Positions 51,485 to 60,412 of a stretch of 64,000 nucleotides of DNA are shown piece after piece (positions within the stretch are counted from its first letter, which is position 1; each line of letters begins with the position of its first letter). The stretch is taken from positions 1 to 64,000 of the forward strand of contig NZ_RQPI01000012.1 of the NCBI RefSeq assembly GCF_003854965.1, written 5' to 3'. Source of the DNA: Paenibacillus rhizophilus. Its GTDB lineage: Bacteria; Bacillota; Bacilli; Paenibacillales; Paenibacillaceae. The position numbers were made by a program, and so were the translations under genes. The notes beneath the pieces were generated by a model, which ran no database searches, was not told where the DNA came from, and saw only the letters and a list, made by a program, of their open reading frames with translations.

Positions 51485-53578
51485 TTACTCGGTCACCCGC
51501 ACATTGTCGAACGACGCCATGCCGGAGTGCACGCGCAGGCCGATTTTGCCGGAAGCGAGTTCCGCTCCGCTGCCGGTCCAGGAGATGAGATCAGTGCCGT
51601 CAACGGACCCGGTAATGGACGATCCCTGAACCGTCGCCTTCAGCCTGTATACCTGATTCGGATTTACGGTTATCGGCACGCTGGCCAGCATCTGGAGATT
51701 GCCTCCCGTCTTCTTGTACAGATCGGCAGTGCTGCCCGTGTCGTTCAACCGGAACATATAAAAATTATTCGCATCCTGATAGCGGAACAGGATGCCGGCA
51801 TTGCCGCCGAGCTTCTTCACCTTCACATCCGCTTCAAGGCTGTAGTCGGTCCAGAAGGCTTCGCCGGCGAAAGCGATCGATTCCCCATACAAGCCATTCT
51901 GGGCGTAGACCAGCGAATCCTCCGTCCCGATGTCCCAGCTTCCTCCTACCGTGGTCCAGCCGTCCGCCGTCCCGTCTTCGAAATCGTCCTCAAGCAGCGC
52001 TGCCGGGGGACCTCCCGCTCCCGGGGCTTCGTATACGCCGATGTCGGGCGCCCCGCTATACAGCGGATTGCTGAAGAAGTCGGTGCTGCCGTTGCCCCAT
52101 ACGACGGCACCGGCATTGATGGCCGGCGAGCCTTCGGCCAGTTTGTACGCCGATGCGGTGTCGATGCCGGATGCGCCGCCGCCGTTCAGGAACTGCGGGT
52201 CGAGAGTGACCTTGTCCGGGTCGTTCGGCACATTCGAGTTCGCGCCATAGAACAGGTTGTGGCTGTATTTCATGTAATTGCTGTTCGCGTACGTTCCCCC
52301 GGCGGCGTTATAGAAAATATTGTTGGTGTAATTCGCCATTCCGCTCGTGCTTGATTGGGTCAGACTCGACGTAATTCCGTTGTCGCGATAGATGACATTG
52401 TTGTAGATGTGCAGATTGCCGCCGCCCGGTCTCAAATGGAACGTGCCGAAGGCGTCGTAGTCATTCTGGCTGATATTATAGCGAAAAATATTGTTGTTCG
52501 TACTGTCCATAACCAGCAGGGCGCCGCCTTCGTTGTGATGGCTGAAGTTATATTGATAGATACTGTCGCTGACCCTGATGTCGAAGTCCCAAGCCTGGCC
52601 GTCTCCTTGCAGAACCCGGGTATTGAACGCTTCGTTGTGCTGGAAGACGGCCCCGGAAGTGTAATAGGCCCACTGGGCAGCGACAAAACCGATGTTATCC
52701 AGATAATTGACCACAGACGTGTTCACGTCGCAGCTGACGCCGATCTCGTTCGTCGTGTTGTACTCAATCAGCGGAGAGACGCCGGCGCGGACCAGAATCC
52801 CGTCCCGGTGAATTTTCTCCACATAGTTGCCGCGTATGATCAAATGGGTGAAGGCGTTGAACTTATGGGTCCAGGAAGTATTGGCAAAAGCGTCCGTCAT
52901 CACCTGGATGCCGGTATCCGCCACATTGATCACCGTATTGTCCTCGATCAATACGTCGTCCCAGGTACTCTCGGGATCGGTGTTGCCGCCGCGCGCGTGA
53001 AAATTGATGCCTCCGGTTCTCCTGTCGGTACCGAATACGTCATGGATGTCATTGCCTTTGATATAAATATGCTTGAACGCACCTGCGCCCGCGCCTTCGC
53101 CGACGACGAGAATGCCGCTTCGGCGCATATCGGTCGCGTGCTGCCCGCTCGTAATTTCCAGATTGTTGATTTCCCAGTACGACACATTCTTGAGCCGGAC
53201 GCCGAACCCTTCGCCGCCCACCGCCGTATTGCCGAAGTTAATTAGCGGTTTGGAACCGCTTCCATACTTGTCTACCACGATCGGGCTTCCTTCCACGCCC
53301 GAGCCCTTCAGGTCCAGGTAGGTATCACTCCAAACCGAACCGGCTTTGAGCAGAATCCGGTCGCCGGGACCAAATACGACCGAGTTGACCTTGGCCAGCG
53401 ATTTCCAGGGACTGTTCGTGCTTGTGCCGCCATTCGTGTCGCTTCCCGCCGACGCGTCTACATAATATGTCGCACCCGCCGCCTCGGCCCGGTCCGCCGG
53501 CATGAGGCCAGCCGGACCGAATAACAGAGTGGCCATAAGCGGAAGCAGTAATAATTTTCTCAAAGTAACCGCTTTCAT
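51485..53578 (-). CDS. Secreted right-handed beta-helix protein with C-terminal jelly-roll domain
   Basis: A 697-residue exported protein. The signal peptide ends near ADRAEAAG (about 34). Residues about 38-520 are a parallel beta-helix (YYVDASAGSDTNGGTSTNSP at the start; many NNxI/NxIxN rungs), the fold of pectate lyases, alginate lyases and similar polysaccharide enzymes. Residues about 535-697 form a LamG/CBM66-like domain (DDFEDGTADGWTTVGGSWDI ... GILFRYQDANNFYMFRL) likely to bind carbohydrate. Catalytic residues cannot be assigned, so lyase activity is only a possibility. It lies just downstream of the YesN-type regulator. Confidence 0.82.
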   Translation of the reverse strand: MKAVTLRKLLLLPLMATLLFGPAGLMPADRAEAAGATYYVDASAGSDTNGGTSTNSPWKSLAKVNSVVFGPGDRILLKAGSVWSDTYLDLKGSGVEGSPIVVDKYGSGSKPLINFGNTAVGGEGFGVRLKNVSYWEINNLEITSGQHATDMRRSGILVVGEGAGAGAFKHIYIKGNDIHDVFGTDRRTGGINFHARGGNTDPESTWDDVLIEDNTVINVADTGIQVMTDAFANTSWTHKFNAFTHLIIRGNYVEKIHRDGILVRAGVSPLIEYNTTNEIGVSCDVNTSVVNYLDNIGFVAAQWAYYTSGAVFQHNEAFNTRVLQGDGQAWDFDIRVSDSIYQYNFSHHNEGGALLVMDSTNNNIFRYNISQNDYDAFGTFHLRPGGGNLHIYNNVIYRDNGITSSLTQSSTSGMANYTNNIFYNAAGGTYANSNYMKYSHNLFYGANSNVPNDPDKVTLDPQFLNGGGASGIDTASAYKLAEGSPAINAGAVVWGNGSTDFFSNPLYSGAPDIGVYEAPGAGGPPAALLEDDFEDGTADGWTTVGGSWDIGTEDSLVYAQNGLYGESIAFAGEAFWTDYSLEADVKVKKLGGNAGILFRYQDANNFYMFRLNDTGSTADLYKKTGGNLQMLASVPITVNPNQVYRLKATVQGSSITGSVDGTDLISWTGSGAELASGKIGLRVHSGMASFDNVRVTE

Positions 53579-53610
53579 AAATACTCCCCCATAATTGTTC
53601 TGGCCCCATA

Positions 53611-55188
53611 CTAAGCATTCTTGAACTCGCTGGGGCTCTTGCCGCTGTACTTCTTGAAGACTTTGGAGAAATAAGCCCGGTCCGAAAAACCGAGCGTATA
53701 AGCCACATTTTCGACGGTCTCGTTCTCCCGGCGAAGCATGGAAATGGCGATGGAGATTTTGTAGCTATTGACGTAATCCGTAAATTTCATCCCAGCCAGC
53801 CGCTTGAAATAGCGCGAGAAATAGCTGGGGTTGAGGTGCAAATGTTCCGCCATATCTACCGATGTTATCGTCCGGTCGACATGCTCCCGGAGAAAAACGT
53901 CGATGGCCTGAAGTCGAATGTCCTTCTCCAGATCGCTGATCGGCGTCAGCGCCTGATGACGCCACAAGTTCCACAGCTCCCGCTTCGTCAGGTGCGCCGC
54001 TTCCTCCGCCCGTAGGGACCGGCTTAAGTGGACGAAGAACGCTTCCTCCGCCGTTCCGTTCGTCTCGGACGCCATCCGGCGGACACAATCCGCGTAAGCT
54101 TCTTTGAGCAGCTTTGGCGACCAATGTTCCGCTTCAGCATGCTGCAGCAGCTTGCCCACGGCCAGGTCGATCCAGGCGGCGTTGTCTTCCTCCAGCGCCA
54201 GCGACAGCATCACCTTCTCTTTCTCCGGTTTCGATTCAGCCGCCGTCAGGAACGTGCGGTCCGGCTTCAGCATCGCGGCCGGCAGGGCGGGTCCATAGAA
54301 GCTGTGGTCGCGATACTCCGCCAGCTGCTTGTAGGTATCGACAAACTGCCGGACCGGAACCGCCTCCGACGCATAGAAGCCGCGCACGCTAACCTTCAGA
54401 TACTGTTCCGCCTTCTCCCGGACAGACATCATATACCGGATCAGTTCGTCTTCCGGGACATTCCGGTCTTCGACGTTCCACAGCAAATAAATGTCCGCCT
54501 CTCCATCCATCAGCGCCGTGATTGACGCCGGACTGGAGGACAGCTCGGCCGCGATGTTGCCGACTGCAAAATGAAGGAGCGGAATGTCCTTGTACCGATA
54601 GCGTCCGACAACGGATGCGGCATCGATATGCAGAAAGCCGTGGCGAAGATAGGGCAGCTTCCAGGAAATGCCGAGCCGTTCGCCGAACAGCAGAATATTG
54701 TCCCATTCTCCGCCTTCCGAGAGCAGCTGCTTCAGGAAGTTCTGCTTGAGCACCTCCCGGTTCCGCTCGATCGCCTGCTGGAACGAGTACCGCTCCAGCA
54801 GCTCCCGGCGCCCCCGGAAACGTTCCATCGCCTTGCCGACGCTGTCCCGGAGCTGCTGGGGCGTAAGCTCATCTTTGATGAGATAATCGTCGGCCTCCAG
54901 CTGAATCGCCCGTTTGGAATAATGGAAATCTTCATAACAGGTCAGGAAAATAAGCCGCACCTCCGGCTTCATCATCCGGAACGCTTCCGCCAGCTCCAGT
55001 CCGTCCATACCGGGCAGGCCGATATCGACGATGGCCAGATCGGGCAGGCTGTCATGAAACATCTCCAGCGCCTGCTCGCTGCCGGAAGCCGCAGCGGCCA
55101 CCTCAAGCTCCAGATCGAGTTGGCCCAGCAAATGCTTCACATAGTCCAGCATAGGCACATCGTCATCGATCAACATGACCGTCATCAT
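53611..55188 (-). CDS. YesN-type response regulator with AraC DNA-binding domain
   Basis: A 525-residue protein. Receiver domain (1-120): MLIDDDVPMLDYVKHLL, Asp in LAIVDIGLPGMDG and Lys in YLIKDEL. A central region of about 280 residues follows, then the AraC helix-turn-helix pair (about 420-525; TSVDMAEHLHLNPSYFSRYF and VENVAYTLGFSDRAYFSKVF). AAGGAGG lies about 9 bases before the ATG. It overlaps the kinase gene by 26 bases. The pair usually controls neighbouring sugar transporter and polysaccharide-degrading genes. Confidence 0.93.
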   Translation of the reverse strand: MMTVMLIDDDVPMLDYVKHLLGQLDLELEVAAAASGSEQALEMFHDSLPDLAIVDIGLPGMDGLELAEAFRMMKPEVRLIFLTCYEDFHYSKRAIQLEADDYLIKDELTPQQLRDSVGKAMERFRGRRELLERYSFQQAIERNREVLKQNFLKQLLSEGGEWDNILLFGERLGISWKLPYLRHGFLHIDAASVVGRYRYKDIPLLHFAVGNIAAELSSSPASITALMDGEADIYLLWNVEDRNVPEDELIRYMMSVREKAEQYLKVSVRGFYASEAVPVRQFVDTYKQLAEYRDHSFYGPALPAAMLKPDRTFLTAAESKPEKEKVMLSLALEEDNAAWIDLAVGKLLQHAEAEHWSPKLLKEAYADCVRRMASETNGTAEEAFFVHLSRSLRAEEAAHLTKRELWNLWRHQALTPISDLEKDIRLQAIDVFLREHVDRTITSVDMAEHLHLNPSYFSRYFKRLAGMKFTDYVNSYKISIAISMLRRENETVENVAYTLGFSDRAYFSKVFKKYSGKSPSEFKNA

Positions 55189-56911
55189 GGGAAGAAACCT
55201 CCTTGCCGCCCGTCACCGGAATATAGAATGTAAAGATCATGCCGCCGTCCGGGTTCGCTGCCGCCGTCAGGCGCGACCGGTAGCCATACAGCACCTGCAG
55301 CCGCCGGGCCGTGTTAATCAGCCCCACGCCCTTCTCTGGCTGCGGCAGCTCGGGCTCCCCGCCCGACAGGCGGCGGCTCAGCCGCTTGATCGCCTCTTCG
55401 TTCATTCCCCGTCCGTTGTCGGAAATCGCGATTTCGATCATGCCGCCGCCAAGGCGCGCTTCCAGCTCGATGCGGGGATACTCGGGACGGGCTGAGAAGC
55501 CGTGGGCGATCGCGTTCTCGACTACAGGCTGCAGCAGAAGCCTCGGCAGCTCCAGCTCTTCCGTTCCCGGCTCAAGCCGGTAGTGGAAGGCGATATCCAG
55601 CCGGTTGCGGATCTGCATCACCTGCACATAGCTGCTGAGAATGGCGCACTCTTCGGCAAGCTGAATCGGCTGGTCGGCATGGACGTAGGCCCGCTGCAGC
55701 TTCATCAGCGCGTCGATCATTCCCCCGTGGATGCTGTCGCCGGCCATCAGCAGATTGACCTTGATCGAATTCAGCGTATTGAGCAGAAAATGCGGCCGGA
55801 TCTGCGCCGACAGCGCCCGAAGCTCCAGCCTCCGCTTCTCTTCCTGCTCGCTTTCCACCTGATGCAGCAGCTGGTTGATATCCTCGAGCATCTGGTTGAA
55901 AGCGGCCGACAGCATTGCCACCTCGTCCTTGCCCTTGACCGGAATCCGCACGCTGCGGTTGCCGCCGACATACTGCTTGACGCTGGCGCGGAGCAGACTG
56001 ATCGGCTTGTTCATATATCCTGCCCAGAACATGGACAGCACCACAAAGGCGGCGAAAAACACGCCGACTACCGAGATGGACACGAGAAACTCCCGGTTGA
56101 TATGACTGTCGATCGAGCTGCGGGGAAGCTCGCTTGTCAGCAGCCAGCCGGTCCTTTCGATCCGGACCTCGCTGTGCAGCGGCTTCCTCCGGCCTTCAAC
56201 CTCGCTTCCCCGGCGTACGGCGATTGTCTCCCCCGCCGAATCAACCAGCGACAGAACAACGGAAGCGTTGCCCGTGTCCAGCAGATTCTCGAAATAATGC
56301 CGGGGAATGCCGATGAACAGGGTGCCCAGTTTCTCATGATTCCGGGGATCGAGGATAAAACGGGCGGCATAGTAGTACTCCGGAACAGAACCGCTTTCCC
56401 GGTAGGGAAACCACTGGAGCACGGTCTCTTCATTCAGGTTCAGCCTGGCGCTCTCCTTAAGGAAACGATCCGGCACCTTCGAGAAGATGGGACGGTCCAG
56501 ATTGCCCATAATAATCCGGTTGTTCCGGTTGACGATCATAATCTCAAGATCCGCGTCAAGCGCCTGGATCGTGAGGATGCCGCCTATCGATTTCAATTTG
56601 GCTTGATGAATGTAGGACTTGTAATCACCGAAGCTCTCGGCGTTCGTCAGGTAGCGCAGACTGTTCAGGACTTCGGGATCATAGGTTTCGGAGAGATAGA
56701 GCGATGCGAAGGAAATGTTATCGATCGTTTTTTCGATCTGATTGGCGATGACGGTGATGGTCTCTTCATTCGTGTGAAGAATCTTGTCACTAACGTTCTG
56801 CCTGACGGACAGGTAAGACCAGAAGGTCACGGCGGCAAAAGGCAGCAGAATCAGGGCCAGAAATGAGAATTGCAGCCTTCGATGATAGGAGAAACGGTTC
56901 AACCATTGCAT
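55163..56911 (-). CDS. YesM-type sensor histidine kinase
   Basis: A 582-residue kinase with two membrane segments (about 15-35 and 280-300) flanking an extracellular sensor domain. A HAMP linker follows (about 300-350; SLLRASVKQYVGGNRSVRIP), then the His_kinase domain (ALSAQIRPHFLLNTLNSIKV, His) and an ATPase domain (VVENAIAHGF; ISDNGRGMNE). The extracellular domain probably senses a sugar directly or via the binding protein. Partner of the regulator at 53611-55188. Confidence 0.93.
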   Translation of the reverse strand: MQWLNRFSYHRRLQFSFLALILLPFAAVTFWSYLSVRQNVSDKILHTNEETITVIANQIEKTIDNISFASLYLSETYDPEVLNSLRYLTNAESFGDYKSYIHQAKLKSIGGILTIQALDADLEIMIVNRNNRIIMGNLDRPIFSKVPDRFLKESARLNLNEETVLQWFPYRESGSVPEYYYAARFILDPRNHEKLGTLFIGIPRHYFENLLDTGNASVVLSLVDSAGETIAVRRGSEVEGRRKPLHSEVRIERTGWLLTSELPRSSIDSHINREFLVSISVVGVFFAAFVVLSMFWAGYMNKPISLLRASVKQYVGGNRSVRIPVKGKDEVAMLSAAFNQMLEDINQLLHQVESEQEEKRRLELRALSAQIRPHFLLNTLNSIKVNLLMAGDSIHGGMIDALMKLQRAYVHADQPIQLAEECAILSSYVQVMQIRNRLDIAFHYRLEPGTEELELPRLLLQPVVENAIAHGFSARPEYPRIELEARLGGGMIEIAISDNGRGMNEEAIKRLSRRLSGGEPELPQPEKGVGLINTARRLQVLYGYRSRLTAAANPDGGMIFTFYIPVTGGKEVSSHDDGHVDR

Positions 56912-57099
56912 ATCGGGCCATCCTTCTCCCAGAGTATCGGTATACTGCTATTATAAACCCTGATTGCGCGCCATTATGACATTTCGGTTAAAAATTGTCC
57001 CGCAAAAGCACGCCGCATGGCACAGATGGGCTTTTGGAGCTGGCCTGCGGGTGATTTGCGGGGTACCCGATGGGGTTAATCAAATACGGTATATAGCCG

Positions 57100-58455
57100 T
57101 TACTTGTTGGCGGCGACTACCTTTTCGACTTCCGCTGTCATTTCCGCCTTCACATCATCGAACTTGCGATTGTCCAGCATATAGCTGGCGAAGGAATTTT
57201 CGACAATTGTCTTCAGCTGGCTGCCGTAGGGAACGGTGAAGGTGCCCTCCGGCATTTTGTTGCGGCTGTCGAACAAGGTTTTGGCGAGCGAGTCGGTATC
57301 GATCAAGTTTTTGTTTTCGCTAAAAAACTGTTCCAGCAGCGCCTTGCCGTCTACCTTTTTCAGCGCCGGAATTTCCTGTGTGTACTTGTAGGATTCCTTG
57401 GTCATCCAACGGATGAAATCATACGCTGCCTGCTTATGCGCAGACTTGGCTCCGATCGCCAGGCCACCGCCGGAAATGTTCGTCATGCCGACATCGGTTG
57501 CGTCCACGGAACGCGGCAGCGGCGCGTACACCATCTGAAAATCATGCGGGAATTTCTCCAGATTGAGACCCGCCCGGACCGCGTAGCTCGGAACGGCCAG
57601 CATACTGGCTTTACCGGCAAAAAACTGCTGCAGCACATGATAGTTGGAGGCCAGCACATCCGCGTAAGGCTCGACGCTCTTGTCTTCCTTCTCCATGGCG
57701 CGGCGGAGGTTGAAGAAATAGCTGAAGGACGGGTCGTCGAAGATCGGCTTCAGATCGGCGTTCAGCTGCGGATTCGGATGCTCGGTGTACGCGATGATGT
57801 TCGCATATTCGCCCCAGGTGTGGAAATAGGTCCCGTAGTGATCCGGGGTCGTCAGCTTTTTGGCATAATCGCGGAAGTCGTCCCAGGTCCAGCCCATTTC
57901 CGGAAGCTTAAGTCCGGCCTCATCCAGATACTTCTTGTTGAAGACCGTAAACCACTGCGTTGCAGAACCCATCAGCCCGTAGACTTTGCCATCCAGCTTG
58001 AGCACCTTGAAATATTCATCCTCCGGCTTTACGCCCTCGGCCTCAAAATACGAGTTAAGCGGTTCCACAACTCCGCGCGAAGCCCGCTCCATCAATTCTT
58101 CCTCATTACCGGTCATGAAAGCGTCTACAATTTCACCGCCGGCAACGAGAACGTCCAGCTTCTTCAGGAACTCCGTACTATCACTGTTCTGGACAAGCGA
58201 AACATATTCCACCTCCACTTTGTCCTGCGACTGGTTGTAGGCTTGAACCGCCTGGTATGCCGGCTCCTCCGGTTTATTGGACTTAAAGGTGTAAAATTTG
58301 ATTTTTTCTTTCTCCCCTGGTGTACTCGTCTGGCTTGCCGCGGTCGGATCGGCGGCCTCTTTATCGTTCGCAGCCGGAGCATTCCCGCTTCCGGAACATG
58401 CGGTGACCGAGAACGTCAGCAGCAGGCCGGCCAACCATAATGCAGGTTTCTTCAT
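57100..58455 (-). CDS. Sugar ABC transporter substrate-binding lipoprotein
   Basis: A 451-residue CUT1 binding protein. The true start is ATG 58453-58455 (AAGGGGG about 7 bases upstream), giving MKKPALWLAGLLLTFSVTAC with lipobox VTAC; a longer frame to 58599 is not translated. Body motifs such as GGEIVDAFMTGNEEELMERA and GLMGSATQWFTVFNKKYLDE fit the family. It follows two permease genes and precedes the YesM/YesN pair. Confidence 0.9.
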   Translation of the reverse strand: MKKPALWLAGLLLTFSVTACSGSGNAPAANDKEAADPTAASQTSTPGEKEKIKFYTFKSNKPEEPAYQAVQAYNQSQDKVEVEYVSLVQNSDSTEFLKKLDVLVAGGEIVDAFMTGNEEELMERASRGVVEPLNSYFEAEGVKPEDEYFKVLKLDGKVYGLMGSATQWFTVFNKKYLDEAGLKLPEMGWTWDDFRDYAKKLTTPDHYGTYFHTWGEYANIIAYTEHPNPQLNADLKPIFDDPSFSYFFNLRRAMEKEDKSVEPYADVLASNYHVLQQFFAGKASMLAVPSYAVRAGLNLEKFPHDFQMVYAPLPRSVDATDVGMTNISGGGLAIGAKSAHKQAAYDFIRWMTKESYKYTQEIPALKKVDGKALLEQFFSENKNLIDTDSLAKTLFDSRNKMPEGTFTVPYGSQLKTIVENSFASYMLDNRKFDDVKAEMTAEVEKVVAANK

Positions 58456-58595
58456 ACCATTTCCCCCTTCAATTGGTTGATGCAATTTAATTATACTCCC
58501 TCGCCGCCGTGGGCACCGTGTACAGTCTTGCGGTGCGTGCGTAGACATTTTTGACTTTGCGTCTGCGCAAGTTCCGCCAGTCCAGGCCGGGCGCT

Positions 58596-59432
58596 TCAAC
58601 CCTTTACCCCGCCGATGGAAATGCCCTTAATCACCTGCTTCTGCAGCACCAGGAACAGCACGAGCAGCGGGATAATGGCGGCAAGCGAAGCCATCATCAT
58701 CACGGAAATCGTGGTTCCGAACTCCTCCTTGAAGAACTGCATGCCGAGCGGAATCGTATACAGATTGGTCGAATTCAGCATGATCAGCGGCCCTTGGTAA
58801 TCATTCCAGGTCCAGATGAATTTGATGATGCCGACGGTCGCCAGAATGGGACGGCTCAGGGGCAGCATGACACTCCAGAAGATGCGGAAGAACCCGGCGC
58901 CGTCCAGCTCTGCCGCCTCCAGCAGATCGTTATGCACCCCGATCATGAACTGCCTCAGCAAAAAGGTGAAATAACTGGAGAACATGCCCATCAGAATCAG
59001 TGCGGCATGCGTATCGTACAGGCCCATTTCCTTGATCATGATATAGCGGGGAACGAGCGTCGCCTGCTCCGGGATCATCATGAAAGCCATCATCGCGCTG
59101 AAGACGAGGCCCTTCCCCGTAAATTTCAGCTTGGACAGCGCATAACCGGCCATGGCGGAGACGATGAGCGTCGCCAGTGTGGAGATCAAGGCGATTTTGA
59201 CCGAGTTCATATAGAAGAGGCCGAAGGAGACATCCCCCATCCAGACGGTCTTGAAATTTTCAATAAAATGCCAATCTTCAGGAATCCACTGAATCGGAAA
59301 TGTCCAGACCTCTTTCTCCGTCTTGGCGGCTGAGGACATCATCCAGACCAGCGGAAGCAGGAAGAAGATCGATAGAGCGCCGAACAGCGCCGTAAGCACG
59401 ACAGACCCAAGCTTGATTTTTCGTATCGTCAT
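58596..59432 (-). CDS. CUT1 sugar ABC transporter permease (MalG type)
   Basis: A 278-residue membrane protein with six segments, the EAA loop NDLLEAAELDGAGFFRIFWS and the family C-terminus KQVIKGISIGGVKG. It lies 38 bases after the MalF-type permease gene and 140 bases before the binding-protein gene. No ATPase gene is nearby. Confidence 0.92.
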   Translation of the reverse strand: MTIRKIKLGSVVLTALFGALSIFFLLPLVWMMSSAAKTEKEVWTFPIQWIPEDWHFIENFKTVWMGDVSFGLFYMNSVKIALISTLATLIVSAMAGYALSKLKFTGKGLVFSAMMAFMMIPEQATLVPRYIMIKEMGLYDTHAALILMGMFSSYFTFLLRQFMIGVHNDLLEAAELDGAGFFRIFWSVMLPLSRPILATVGIIKFIWTWNDYQGPLIMLNSTNLYTIPLGMQFFKEEFGTTISVMMMASLAAIIPLLVLFLVLQKQVIKGISIGGVKG

Positions 59433-59470
59433 TGCGCTTATGTCCTTTCTTCGAAACTTAATTTCGAAAC

Positions 59471-60412
59471 TTAATAATGCACCTTCCGGCTCTGCGTAAT
59501 CCAGGTCAGCGAAGTCACGAGCATGATGATCAGGAACAGTATCCAGGACATGGCCGAAGCGTAGCCCATCCGGAAATGCTGGAATCCTTCTTCATAAATC
59601 TGGTATACGATGACCGTGCTGGAGTAATTGGGTCCGCCGTTTGTCAGGAACTTGATCATGTCGAACACCTTGAATGAAGAGATGATGCTGGTAATCGCCA
59701 GAAAAAAAGTCGTCGGCCCGAGCATCGGCAGCGTGATCCGCCGAAACTGCTGGATGCCTGTCGCTCCGTCGATCGTCGCGGCCTCGTAAAGTTCATCCGG
59801 AATATTGGCCATCCCCGCCAGAAAAATGATGATCTGGTAACCGAGCAGCTGCCAGATATAAATCACCATGATTGCGGCCAGCGACCAGCTCGTGTCCACC
59901 AGCCAGCGCGGCGGATCGGCGACGCCAAGCTGGATTAACAGCTGGTTGAGCGGTCCCTTGGACGGATGATAGAGCGCCGACCACACCGCGGAAACCGCGA
60001 CCGTCGAGCAAATATAAGGTACGAAGAACGCCACTTTGAAATAATCCTTGATGTACAATTTCTTGTGGATGATCGCTGCAAAAACGACGCCCAGCAGCAT
60101 CGTAGCCGGCACTGTGCCAGCGGTGAAGCCGATGTTGTTCTTCAGCGCCTTGAGGAACCGGTCGTCCCGGAACAGCTCGGCAAAATTATCGAGGCCGATA
60201 AACTTGATGGCGGACAGGCCGCCGACCAGGTTCCACTCGGTCAGACTGAGGCCCAGGCTGAAAATGAGCGGAAATACAGCGAGGACAAGCATGCCGATCA
60301 CCTCGGGCGCAATGAACAGCCAGCCGGCCAGCTGTTCACGCCGCCGGCGCGTCCAGTACGTTCTCTTATCCTTTGCGGCCAGCTGCTTCTGTACGGTTGC
60401 ATGTTGGCTCAT
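59471..60412 (-). CDS. CUT1 sugar ABC transporter permease (MalF type)
   Basis: A 313-residue membrane protein: first segment at about 30-52, EAA loop DELYEAATIDGATGIQQFRR, C-terminal segment before TWITQSRKVHY. Its start overlaps the stop of the FAD-dependent oxidoreductase gene by 4 bases, so oxidoreductase, permeases and binding protein are probably one operon. Confidence 0.92.
   Translation of the reverse strand: MSQHATVQKQLAAKDKRTYWTRRRREQLAGWLFIAPEVIGMLVLAVFPLIFSLGLSLTEWNLVGGLSAIKFIGLDNFAELFRDDRFLKALKNNIGFTAGTVPATMLLGVVFAAIIHKKLYIKDYFKVAFFVPYICSTVAVSAVWSALYHPSKGPLNQLLIQLGVADPPRWLVDTSWSLAAIMVIYIWQLLGYQIIIFLAGMANIPDELYEAATIDGATGIQQFRRITLPMLGPTTFFLAITSIISSFKVFDMIKFLTNGGPNYSSTVIVYQIYEEGFQHFRMGYASAMSWILFLIIMLVTSLTWITQSRKVHY

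Noticed and set aside
51446..53245. Long plus-strand open frames opposite the beta-helix gene
   Set aside because: They lie antisense to a clear secreted protein in GC-rich DNA, have no ribosome sites and no recognisable motifs; similar shadow frames are found opposite 55163-56911, 57100-58455 and 62222-63766.
58456..58599. Longer start for the binding protein at 57100
   Set aside because: The extra 48 residues precede a perfect lipoprotein signal peptide and a good ribosome site; the shorter start at 58455 is clearly right.
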